Source: Streptomyces sp. NBC_01723
Lineage (GTDB): Bacteria; Actinomycetota; Actinomycetes; Streptomycetales; Streptomycetaceae
Assembly: GCF_036246005.1 (NCBI RefSeq)
Contig: NZ_CP109171.1
Location: 1,910,001 to 1,974,000 of the forward strand
Reading direction: 5' to 3'
DNA length: 64,000 bases
Both the position numbers and the translations under genes were made by a program. Below are positions 1 through 7,055 of this stretch, piece after piece. The notes beneath the pieces were generated by a model. The model did not search any database and was not told where the DNA came from. It saw nothing but the letters and a program-made list of their open reading frames with translations. Every line of letters begins with the position of its first letter. Positions within the stretch are counted from its first letter, which is position 1.

Positions 1-2147
1 CGGACGTGGTCGAAGACTCCGGTGTACGTCGCCGGGTTCGACCGCGGGGTGCGGCCGATGGGCGACTGGTCGACGTGCACGACCTTGTCGACGAGGTCGT
101 CGCCGTCCACGCGCGTGTGGCGGCCGGGCACGCTCCGGGCACCGTTCAGCTCGCGGGCCAGGTGCGTGTACAGGATGTCGTTGACCAGGGTCGACTTGCC
201 GGAGCCGGAGACACCGGTGACGGCCGTGAAGACGCCCAGCGGGAAGGAGACGTCGATGTCCTGGAGGTTGTTCTCCCGGGCGCCGTGCACGGTGAGCTGC
301 CGGGACGGGTCGTGCGGGCGCCGGATGTCGGGCAGCGGGATGGCCTTCCTGCCGGACAGGTACAGGCCGGTCTGCGACTCGGCGTTGTCGAGCAGTCCCT
401 CGAGGGAGCCGCTGTGCACGACCTTGCCGCCGTGCTCACCGGCGCCGGGGCCGATGTCGACGATCCAGTCGGCGACCTTGATGGTGTCCTCGTCGTGCTC
501 GACGACGATGAGGGTGTTGCCCATGTCGCGGAGCCGGACGAGGGTCTCGATCAGCCGGTGGTTGTCGCGCTGGTGCAGGCCGATGGACGGCTCGTCGAGG
601 ACGTAGAGCACGCCGACGAGTCCGGAGCCGATCTGGGTGGCCAGCCGGATGCGCTGGGCCTCGCCGCCGGAGAGCGTGCCGGCCGCGCGGTTCAGCGAGA
701 GGTAGTCCAGGCCGACGTCGACCAGGAAGCGGAGTCGCTCGTTGACCTCCTTGAGCACGCGCTCGGCGATCTTCTTGTCGCGGGCGCTGAGCTTGAGCTC
801 GCCCAGGAAGTCGGCGCAGTCGCTGATGGACATCGCCGAGACCTCGGCGATCGACTTGCCCATGACGGTGACCGCGAGGACGAGGGGCTTGAGCCGGGTG
901 CCCTCACAGGTGGGGCAGGGCACCTCGCGCATGTAGCCCTCGAAGCGCTCGCGGCTGGAGTCGCTCTCGGCCTCGCTGTGCCGGCGCTTGACGAACGGGA
1001 TCGCGCCCTCGAACGCCGTGGTGTACCGGCGCTCGCGGCCGTACCGGTTGCGGTAGCGGACCTCGACCTGGGTCTTGTGGCCGTTCAGCAGGGCCTTGCG
1101 GGCGCGCAGCGGGAGGCCCGCGAAGGGGATGTCCGTGCGGAAGCCGAGCGCGTCCGCGAGGGCGCCGATCAGGCGGCCGAAGTAGTCCTTGGTGTGTCCG
1201 TGCGACCAGGGGTGGATGGCGCCCTCGTCGAGGGACTTGTCCTCGTCGGGGACGATCAGCTCCGGGTCGACCTCCATGCGGGTGCCGATGCCGGAGCAGT
1301 CGGGGCAGGCGCCGAAGGGCGAGTTGAAGGAGAAGGAGCGGGGCTCCAGCTCCTCGAAGGACAGGTCGTCGTACGGGCAGTACAGGTGCTCCGAGTACAT
1401 GCGCTCGCGCTCGGGGTCGTCCTCGGGGAGGTCGACGAAGTCGAGCACGACCATGCCGCCGGACAGGCCGAGCGCGGTCTCGACGGAGTCGGTGAGGCGG
1501 CGCTTGGCGGAGTCCTTGACGGTGAGGCGGTCGACGACCACCTCGATGGTGTGCTTCTCCTGCTTCTTCAGCGTCGGCGGGGTGGAGAGCTGGATGGTCT
1601 CGCCGTCCACCCGCGCGCGGGAGTAGCCCTTGGTCTGGAGCTCCGCGAAGAGGTCGACGAACTCGCCCTTGCGCTCGCGCACCAGCGGCGACAGCACCTG
1701 GAAGCGGCTGCCCTCCGGCAGCTCGAGGACCTTGTCGACGATGGCCTGCGGCGACTGGCGCGAGATCGGCCGGCCGCATTCCGGGCAGTGCGGCTTGCCG
1801 ATGCGGGCGAAGAGCAGGCGCAGGTAGTCGTAGACCTCGGTGATGGTGCCGACCGTGGAGCGCGGGTTGCGCGAGGTCGACTTCTGGTCGATGGAGACCG
1901 CCGGGGAGAGGCCCTCGATGAAGTCGACGTCCGGCTTGTCCATCTGTCCGAGGAACTGCCGGGCGTAGGAGGAGAGCGACTCCACGTAGCGCCGCTGGCC
2001 CTCGGCGAAGATGGTGTCGAAGGCCAGGGAGGACTTGCCCGACCCGGAGAGGCCCGTGAAGACGATGAGCGAGTCACGCGGCAGGTCGAGCGAGACGTTC
2101 TTCAGGTTGTGCTCGCGCGCGCCACGGACGATGAGACGGTCGGCCAC
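1..2147 (-). CDS. uvrA: UvrABC system protein A, 5' part (gene runs off the window start)
   Basis: Damage-sensing ATPase of nucleotide excision repair; it acts as a dimer and loads UvrB on lesions. About 715 N-terminal residues are present of the roughly 1000 usual for the family. Seen: N-terminus [16 protein letters not shown], Walker A GLSGSGKS near residue 31, zinc-site cysteines (CPECG, CPTCEG), ABC signature [26 protein letters not shown], and the second Walker [10 protein letters not shown] close to the window edge. The GTG at 2147 is chosen because an AAAGG site lies 11 nt upstream and the conserved N-terminus starts there; an in-frame GTG at 2159 lies too close to that site. A damage-type promoter sits about 60 nt upstream (2204-2226). 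Confidence 0.98.
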   Translation of the reverse strand, partial: MADRLIVRGAREHNLKNVSLDLPRDSLIVFTGLSGSGKSSLAFDTIFAEGQRRYVESLSSYARQFLGQMDKPDVDFIEGLSPAVSIDQKSTSRNPRSTVGTITEVYDYLRLLFARIGKPHCPECGRPISRQSPQAIVDKVLELPEGSRFQVLSPLVRERKGEFVDLFAELQTKGYSRARVDGETIQLSTPPTLKKQEKHTIEVVVDRLTVKDSAKRRLTDSVETALGLSGGMVVLDFVDLPEDDPERERMYSEHLYCPYDDLSFEELEPRSFSFNSPFGACPDCSGIGTRMEVDPELIVPDEDKSLDEGAIHPWSHGHTKDYFGRLIGALADALGFRTDIPFAGLPLRARKALLNGHKTQVEVRYRNRYGRERRYTTAFEGAIPFVKRRHSEAESDSSRERFEGYMREVPCPTCEGTRLKPLVLAVTVMGKSIAEVSAMSISDCADFLGELKLSARDKKIAERVLKEVNERLRFLVDVGLDYLSLNRAAGTLSGGEAQRIRLATQIGSGLVGVLYVLDEPSIGLHQRDNHRLIETLVRLRDMGNTLIVVEHDEDTIKVADWIVDIGPGAGEHGGKVVHSGSLEGLLDNAESQTGLYLSGRKAIPLPDIRRPHDPSRQLTVHGARENNLQDIDVSFPLGVFTAVTGVSGSGKSTLVNDILYTHLARELNGARSVPGRHTRVDGDDLVDKVVHVDQSPIGRTPRSNPATYTGVFDHV

Positions 2148-2203
2148 GCCGGTCCGCACCTTTCTTGAGAGAAGTGACAGGGGCGGGGCCCCCGTCTTTT
2201 CTC

Positions 2204-2226
2204 AGACTAGGGGGAGCCACTGACAA
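2204..2226 (-). promoter_or_regulatory. RecA-NDp / PafBC-type promoter of uvrA
   Basis: On the minus strand TTGTCAGTG (2226-2218), 8 nt, then TAGTCT (2209-2204). This matches the mycobacterial RecA-independent damage promoter TTGTCRGTG-N8-TAnnnT. The predicted transcript has a leader of about 50 nt before the GTG at 2147. Confidence 0.85.
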
Positions 2227-2330
2227 CGCCGGTCGGATTCACCGGTTGTCAACAAACCCCGACTTCCCAGCATGCCCGACGCCGCCTCCGACCTTATAGC
2301 ACGCACATTCGAATTGCGGGCGTCGTCCAC

Positions 2331-2348
2331 CACCTTCACCCGAAGGTG
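2331..2348. promoter_or_regulatory. inverted repeat over the -35 region of the isomerase gene
   Basis: CACCTTC (2331-2337), 4-nt gap, GAAGGTG (2342-2348). TTCACC within the left arm lies 18 nt before the -10 TAGGGT, so the repeat covers the likely -35 and may be an operator. No regulator is known. Confidence 0.4.
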
Positions 2349-2358
2349 TGGGTCGGTC

Positions 2359-2364
2359 TAGGGT
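2359..2364 (+). promoter_or_regulatory. -10 element, leaderless start
   Basis: TAGGGT lies 7 nt before the ATG at 2372, so transcription should begin at or next to the start codon. What looks like an AGGG ribosome site is part of this -10. Confidence 0.6.
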
Positions 2365-2371
2365 CAGCACC

Positions 2372-3058
2372 ATGATTGATCACGCTCATGACCTGGCGTC
2401 TGTACGTGACGCGACCGAGCGGCTGCTCACCGCGGTCGGGAAACTGGACAACGCGTCCGTGACGCAGTCGTCACGGCTTCCCGGCTGGACCCGCGGCCAT
2501 GTCCTCGCCCACCTCGCCCGGAACGCCGACGCGCTCGTGAACGTCCTCGAAGGACGTCCCATGTACGTCTCCGGCGAGGCCCGGGACGCCGACATCGAGC
2601 GGGACGCCCCGCGGTCCCTCGACGCCCAGCTCGCGGACGTCCGCGAGAGCGCGGCCGGGTTCCAGGCGGCCGGTGCGGCGCCCGCGGACTGGTCGCGCAC
2701 GGTGGAGCTGCGCAACGGTGTCACCGACTCCGCGTCCCGGGTGCCGTTCCGGCGGTGGGTCGAGGTGGAGCTGCACCACGTGGACCTGGGCATCGGGTAC
2801 GAGCTGGAGGATCTCCCGGCGGAGTTCACCGGGCGCGAGACCGACTTCCTCGCCGCCCGCTTCACCGGGCACCCGGACGTGCCGCCCACCCGCCTGACGG
2901 ACGGTACGCACGCGTGGCGCACGGGCCGGGAGGCGGACGCACCGGAGGTGACCGTGACCGGTCCCCCGGCGGATCTGCTCGGCTGGCTCGCCGGGCGCCG
3001 AGAGGGCACCGCGCTCACGGTGACGGGCGGCCCGCTGCCGGAACTCCCGCCGCTGTAG
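2372..3058 (+). CDS. mycothiol-dependent maleylpyruvate isomerase family protein
   Basis: 228 residues. An N-terminal DinB/MDMPI-type helical bundle (about 1-140) carries the pattern LPGWTRGHVLAHLARNADAL and a later RWVEVELHHVDLG; these histidines form the metal site in the family. A C-terminal SCP2-like region follows. Characterised members isomerise maleylpyruvate with mycothiol, the main thiol of actinomycetes; the substrate here is unknown. A GTG at 2348 would add 8 residues but lies upstream of the -10 TAGGGT at 2359, so the ATG at 2372 is preferred. It is a single-gene unit divergent from uvrA. Confidence 0.85.
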   Translation: MIDHAHDLASVRDATERLLTAVGKLDNASVTQSSRLPGWTRGHVLAHLARNADALVNVLEGRPMYVSGEARDADIERDAPRSLDAQLADVRESAAGFQAAGAAPADWSRTVELRNGVTDSASRVPFRRWVEVELHHVDLGIGYELEDLPAEFTGRETDFLAARFTGHPDVPPTRLTDGTHAWRTGREADAPEVTVTGPPADLLGWLAGRREGTALTVTGGPLPELPPL

Positions 3059-3094
3059 CCCGTGCACGGCGGTCCGCGGACCGCTTCCCGGAGC

Positions 3095-3100
3095 TAGGCT
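3095..3100 (+). promoter_or_regulatory. -10 element, leaderless start
   Basis: TAGGCT lies 7 nt before the ATG at 3108, and no ribosome site lies between. This is consistent with a leaderless mRNA for the hydrolase. Confidence 0.6.
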
Positions 3101-3107
3101 GGCCGTC

Positions 3108-3764
3108 ATGACGTACAGCGGAGAGGTGACGGTCGGCGGACCCGCCGACGTGCACGAGCTCAAGGACCTGATGATCACCAAGGTCGCGGTCGGCCCGATG
3201 AACAACAACGCCTATCTGCTGCGCTGCCGGGCCACCGACGAGCAACTGCTGATCGACGCCGCCAACGACGCGCACACGCTGCTCGGCACGATCGGTGACG
3301 ACGGCATCGCGTCCGTCGTCACCACCCACCGCCACGGCGACCACTGGCAGGCACTCGCCGAGGTCGTCGCCGCCACCGGGGCCCGCACCCACGCCGGCCG
3401 GTACGACGCCGAGGGCATTCCGGTGCCGACCGACGTCGCGGTCGACGACGGGGACACGATCAGGGTGGGGCAGGTGGAACTCACCGCACGCCACCTGGTC
3501 GGCCACACCCCGGGCTCCATCGTCCTGGTGTACGACGACCCGCACGGGCACCCCCATGTGTTCACGGGGGACTGTCTCTTCCCGGGCGGTGTGGGCAACA
3601 CCCACAAGGACCCGAAGGCGTTCGCGAGCCTGCTCCACGACGTGGAGACGAAGGTCTTCGACGTGCTCGCGGACGAGACGTGGGTCTACCCCGGGCACGG
3701 CGACGACACCACGCTCGGCGCGGAGCGGCCGCACCTGGCGGAGTGGCGCGCACGCGGCTGGTGA
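3108..3764 (+). CDS. metallo-beta-lactamase fold hydrolase (glyoxalase II-like)
   Basis: 218 residues. The metal-binding signature THRHGDH lies near residue 73, followed by GHTPGS, TGDCLF and YPGHGDD, the ordered ligands of a two-metal MBL hydrolase. Size and motif spacing fit hydroxyacylglutathione-hydrolase-like proteins; because actinomycetes use mycothiol, the thioester partner is probably not glutathione. It lies downstream of the mycothiol-dependent isomerase on the same strand but has its own -10 (3095), so co-transcription is optional. The substrate is not predictable from sequence. Confidence 0.88.
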   Translation: MTYSGEVTVGGPADVHELKDLMITKVAVGPMNNNAYLLRCRATDEQLLIDAANDAHTLLGTIGDDGIASVVTTHRHGDHWQALAEVVAATGARTHAGRYDAEGIPVPTDVAVDDGDTIRVGQVELTARHLVGHTPGSIVLVYDDPHGHPHVFTGDCLFPGGVGNTHKDPKAFASLLHDVETKVFDVLADETWVYPGHGDDTTLGAERPHLAEWRARGW

Positions 3765-3922
3765 GCGACGGGAGCGCGGCGCGGACACCCGCGCTCGAAC
3801 CGGCGCGCGCGCCCCGTGTGACGCGTTCGCACACATCGGTGCTCCGCGCGCGCTCCCGGCCCGCCGGCGGGGGCGGTCCACTGAAGGCAGCCCCGCGCGG
3901 GATGACGGCTCCCGTGCGGTAA

Positions 3923-3963
3923 GGGCCGCCGGTCTCCCGATTCCCGCCCTCGACCGGCGGCCC
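3923..3963. terminator. hairpin between the MBL hydrolase and aroQ
   Basis: A perfect 12-bp stem (3923-3934 with 3952-3963, GGGCCGCCGGTC and its complement) around a 17-nt loop, between convergent genes. It has no U-tract, as is common in Streptomyces, and can serve both strands. Confidence 0.6.
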
Positions 3964-3971
3964 CGGCGGAC

Positions 3972-4445
3972 TCAGGCCCGGGCCTGTCCCGTCCCGGCCA
4001 GCGCGGCGACCCGCTCCACGGCGAACGCGTATCCCTGCACACCGCACCCCGCGATGACTCCGTCGGCGCGCTGCGAGACGTAGGAGTGGTGCCGGAACGG
4101 CTCCCGCTGGTGGATGTTGGAGATGTGGACCTCCACCACGGGCAGCCCGTCGCAGGTGTTGAGCGCGTCCAGGACGGCCACGGAGGTGTGCGAGTAGGCG
4201 GCGGGATTGATCACGATCCCGCAGTGGCTCAGCCGGGCCTCGTGGATCCAGTCGACCAACTCGCCCTCGTGGTTGGACTGCCGGAAGTCCACCGTGCCGC
4301 CGTGTGCCGCCGCGGCCTTCACGCACAGGGCCTCGACGTCGGCAAGGGTGTCGGAGCCGTAGATCTCCGGCTGTCGCTGGCCCAGCAGGTTCAGGTTGGG
4401 GCCGTTGAGGATCATGATCGGGGCGTTGGCCAGGGTGCGGGGCAC
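3972..4445 (-). CDS. aroQ: type II 3-dehydroquinate dehydratase
   Basis: 157 residues, the usual size of type II dehydroquinases. It converts 3-dehydroquinate to 3-dehydroshikimate in the shikimate pathway as a soluble dodecamer. Seen: [18 protein letters not shown] with the lid-loop Arg and the catalytic Tyr, [30 protein letters not shown], and the [18 protein letters not shown] block with the catalytic His. Start ATG at 4445. It is monocistronic between a terminator hairpin and the antiporter gene. Confidence 0.96.
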   Translation of the reverse strand: MPRTLANAPIMILNGPNLNLLGQRQPEIYGSDTLADVEALCVKAAAAHGGTVDFRQSNHEGELVDWIHEARLSHCGIVINPAAYSHTSVAVLDALNTCDGLPVVEVHISNIHQREPFRHHSYVSQRADGVIAGCGVQGYAFAVERVAALAGTGQARA

Positions 4446-4547
4446 GGTTCCTCCGGTCCGTGAGGGGTGCGGCGGCCCTTGCGCGACCGCTGCTCGGCCC
4501 CCGGTCTATCACGGTGCGCCGGAGCCCCGGCCGGCCGTCCCCTCCGC

Positions 4548-5648
4548 CTACGGATTGATCGCGAGCTCCAAGTACGCCGCGAACAGCACCAGGTGCACTC
4601 CTCCTTGGAGGGGGGTGGCCCGTCCCGGTACGACGGTCAGCGAGGCGACGACCACGGTCAGGGCGAGCAGCACCATGTGGATGGCGCTCAGGCCCAGGAC
4701 CAGCGGCCCGGTGAGCCACACGGAGGCCAGGGCGACCGCGGGAATGGTCAGGCCGATGCTCGCCATCGCCGAGCCGAGGGCGAGGTTCATGCTGGTCTGC
4801 ACCCGGTCGCGGCGCGCGGAACGCACCGCGGCGATGGTCTCGGGGAGCAGCACCAGCAGGGCGATGATGACGCCGACCACGGCGTGGTGGAGCCCGGCGG
4901 CCTCCACTCCGTCCTCGATGGTCGGCGACACCCCCTTCGCCAGTCCGACGACGCCGATCAGCGCCAGGGCCAGCATCACCAGGCTGGTCAGGGCGGTACG
5001 GGCGGACGGTGCGTGGGCGTGCTCCTCGACCGTGATCACTTCGCCGTGCCGGGTGATCGGCAGGAAGTAGTCGCGGTGCCGCACGGTCAGGGTGGCGATG
5101 AACAGGCCGTAGAGGATGAGCGAGGAGAGCGCCGCGAAGGTGAGCTGCACGGTGGAGAACTCCGGGCCGGGCGCGCTGGTGGTGAACGTGGGCAGCACCA
5201 GACTGAGGGTGGCCAGGGTCGCCACCGTCGCGAGGGCGGCACCGGTGCCCTCGGCGTTGAACTGGGCGATGCCGTGCCGGAGGGAGCCGACCAGGAGGCT
5301 GAGGCCCACCACGCCGTTGCAGGTGATCATCACGGCGGCGAAGACCGTGTCCCTGGCCAGGGTGGCGCTCTTGTCGCCGCCGTCCACCATCAGCGTCACG
5401 ATGAGCGCGACCTCGATGACCGTCACCGCGACGGCGAGGACCAGGGAGCCGAAGGGTTCGCCGACCCGATGGGCCACGACCTCCGCGTGGTGCACGGCGG
5501 CCAGGACGGCCATCGCGAGGACGACCGTCATCAGCGCGACCAGGGCTCCGGGCAGATCGCGTCCCCAGGTGAGGATCAGCAGCACCACCGCGGCCAACGG
5601 ACTGATGGCCGTCCACTGTGTGATGAGGTCCCTGGGCCGCGTGATCAT
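4548..5648 (-). CDS. ChaA-type Ca2+/H+ (cation/proton) antiporter
   Basis: 366 residues with about 11 membrane segments, the length of E. coli ChaA. The two inverted alpha-repeats of the CaCA superfamily are visible: GEPFGSLVLAVAVTVIEVAL with the essential Glu, and LPETIAAVRSARRDRVQTS followed by NLALGSAMASIGLTIP. It exports Ca2+ (perhaps Na+ or K+) against protons. The ATG at 5648 is preferred because GACGAT lies 6 nt upstream as a possible -10; a GTG at 5693 would add 15 residues. It lies downstream of terC on the same strand but behind a terminator hairpin. Confidence 0.88.
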   Translation of the reverse strand: MITRPRDLITQWTAISPLAAVVLLILTWGRDLPGALVALMTVVLAMAVLAAVHHAEVVAHRVGEPFGSLVLAVAVTVIEVALIVTLMVDGGDKSATLARDTVFAAVMITCNGVVGLSLLVGSLRHGIAQFNAEGTGAALATVATLATLSLVLPTFTTSAPGPEFSTVQLTFAALSSLILYGLFIATLTVRHRDYFLPITRHGEVITVEEHAHAPSARTALTSLVMLALALIGVVGLAKGVSPTIEDGVEAAGLHHAVVGVIIALLVLLPETIAAVRSARRDRVQTSMNLALGSAMASIGLTIPAVALASVWLTGPLVLGLSAIHMVLLALTVVVASLTVVPGRATPLQGGVHLVLFAAYLELAINP

Positions 5649-5711
5649 GCGGCGATCGTCGCAGAGGGCGACGAGCCCCGCATTCTCTGTCACACGGACC
5701 GGCGAACGGGA

Positions 5712-5742
5712 AGCGGCGGGCGGCTCTTCGCCGCCCGCTGCT
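5712..5742 (-). terminator. terminator after terC
   Basis: A 13-bp GC-rich stem (5712-5724 with 5730-5742) with a TCTTC loop; a further CGGG/CCCG outside can extend it. It lies about 60 nt past the terC stop and before the antiporter gene. Confidence 0.7.
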
Positions 5743-5800
5743 CCCGGTGGGGGTCGCCCACGACCGGCCTACGACCGACTGGGGATCGGACCGTTTCCGG

Positions 5801-6799
5801 TCAGGCTTCGACGCTGTCCTTCTCGGCGTCGTCGCTCCCGGCCGCCGCTTCCGCCTGGGCCTGCTTCTTGGACGCCCGCAGGCTGGTGATCGTGGTGATG
5901 ATCAGGACGGAGCAGATCACGCCGAGCGAGACCGGAATGCTGATCTCGGGAACGTGCACCCCGGACTCGTGCAGCGCGTGCAACACCAGCTTGACGCCGA
6001 TGAAGCCCAGGATGACCGACAGGCCGTACGAGAGGTGGACCAGCTTCCTCAGCAGACCACCGATGAGGAAGTACAGCTGGCGCAGGCCCATCAGGGCGAA
6101 CGCGTTGGCCGTGAACACGATGTACGGATCCTGGGTCAGACCGAAGATCGCCGGGATGGAGTCGAGCGCGAAGAGCACGTCGGTGGTGCCGATCGCGAGC
6201 ATCACGACCAGCATCGGGGTCATGATCCGCTTGCCGTTCTCCTCGATCCACAGCTTGGTGCCGTGGTATCGGTCGGCGACACCGAAGCGGCGCTCGGCGG
6301 CCTTGAGGAGCTTGTTCTCCTCGAACTCCTCGTCCTCCTCATCGGCCCGGGCCTCCTGGATGAGCTTCCAGGCGGTCCAGATCAGGAAGGCACCGAAGAT
6401 GTAGAAGACCCACGCGAAGCTGGCGAGGATCGCGGCGCCCGCGGCGATGAAGATCGCCCTGAGGACCAGGGCTATGAGGACACCGATGAGCAGCACGCGC
6501 TGCTGGTACTGCGAGGGCACCGCGAACTTCGCCATGATCAGGACGAAGACGAACAGGTTGTCCACGCTGAGGGACTTCTCGGTGATGAAGCCCGCGAAGA
6601 ACTCACCGGCGGGCTGGCCGCCGCCGAAGATGAGCAGGCCGACTCCGAAGAGGCCCGCGAGGACGATCCAGACGATCGTCCAGATTCCCGCTTCCTTGAT
6701 CGATACGTCGTGCGGCTTGCGGCCGATGAAGAAATCGACCGCGATAAGGGCGGCGAGGCCCACGATGGTCAGGACCCACAGGGTCACAGAAACTTCCAC
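5801..6799 (-). CDS. TerC/Alx family integral membrane protein
   Basis: 332 residues with 8-9 membrane helices. Family motifs: VDFFIGRKPHD early, SLSVDNLFVFVLIM and TTDVLFALDSIPAIFG; the acidic residues inside these helices form the metal path in TerC/Alx proteins. Relatives efflux Mn2+ or load metal onto exported enzymes, and TerC is the membrane partner of TerD proteins, two of which are encoded just upstream. The GTG at 6799 follows GGAGG by only 4 nt. That GGAGG lies in a segment that can pair with the riboswitch 3' strand, so translation is probably Mn2+-controlled. The C-terminus is an acidic, Ala-rich tail. Confidence 0.93.
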   Translation of the reverse strand: MEVSVTLWVLTIVGLAALIAVDFFIGRKPHDVSIKEAGIWTIVWIVLAGLFGVGLLIFGGGQPAGEFFAGFITEKSLSVDNLFVFVLIMAKFAVPSQYQQRVLLIGVLIALVLRAIFIAAGAAILASFAWVFYIFGAFLIWTAWKLIQEARADEEDEEFEENKLLKAAERRFGVADRYHGTKLWIEENGKRIMTPMLVVMLAIGTTDVLFALDSIPAIFGLTQDPYIVFTANAFALMGLRQLYFLIGGLLRKLVHLSYGLSVILGFIGVKLVLHALHESGVHVPEISIPVSLGVICSVLIITTITSLRASKKQAQAEAAAGSDDAEKDSVEA

Positions 6800-6803
6800 T
6801 ACG

Positions 6804-6853
6804 CCTCCGGCAGTGCGTCACACGGCAAATGTCAGCGTCGTCGCTGCCGGAGG
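6804..6853 (-). promoter_or_regulatory. expression platform that can hide the terC Shine-Dalgarno
   Basis: In the RNA, CCTCCGGCAG (6853-6844) is exactly complementary to CTGCCGGAGG (6813-6804), which contains the terC ribosome site GGAGG. The same CCTCCG also pairs with CGGAGG (6976-6971) to close aptamer helix P1. The two pairings exclude each other, as expected for a translational ON switch. Confidence 0.7.
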
Positions 6854-6982
6854 TCTCTTCCACCCCGGGTGTCCGGAACGCGCTGTGCGTCCGCGGAACC
6901 CACGGGCCGACGCCCCGGGATCTGGCCTGATCCGTATTGACGGGGTCGCCGCACAGACAGGGAGTACTCCCCTCCGTACGGA
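6844..6982 (-). ncRNA. yybP-ykoY (Mn2+-sensing) riboswitch aptamer upstream of terC
   Basis: The transcript carries the conserved parts in order. The first is the loop GGGGAGTA right after the 5' P1 strand CGGAGG. Next is a helix with the second conserved loop CCCCGTCAATACGG, closed by CGGGGCGTCG. Last is the 3' strand GAGACCTCCGG, which matches the AAGACC...CC end of known examples. The arrangement parallels the E. coli alx and L. lactis yybP aptamers. A downstream TerC-family gene is a classic target. Called by eye, without a covariance-model score. Confidence 0.82.
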
Positions 6983-7055
6983 CGACAGTACCCCATTCCC
7001 CAAGGGAGGGTAAAGAGATTTGCAAATTAAGCTCAAAAGCCCAGCTCGGGGCCCT

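Noticed and set aside
6..2168. 720-codon open frame on the plus strand opposite uvrA
   Set aside because: It is the antisense shadow of uvrA created by third-position GC bias; its protein is low-complexity Val/Gly/Asp sequence with no family, and the opposite strand encodes clear UvrA motifs.
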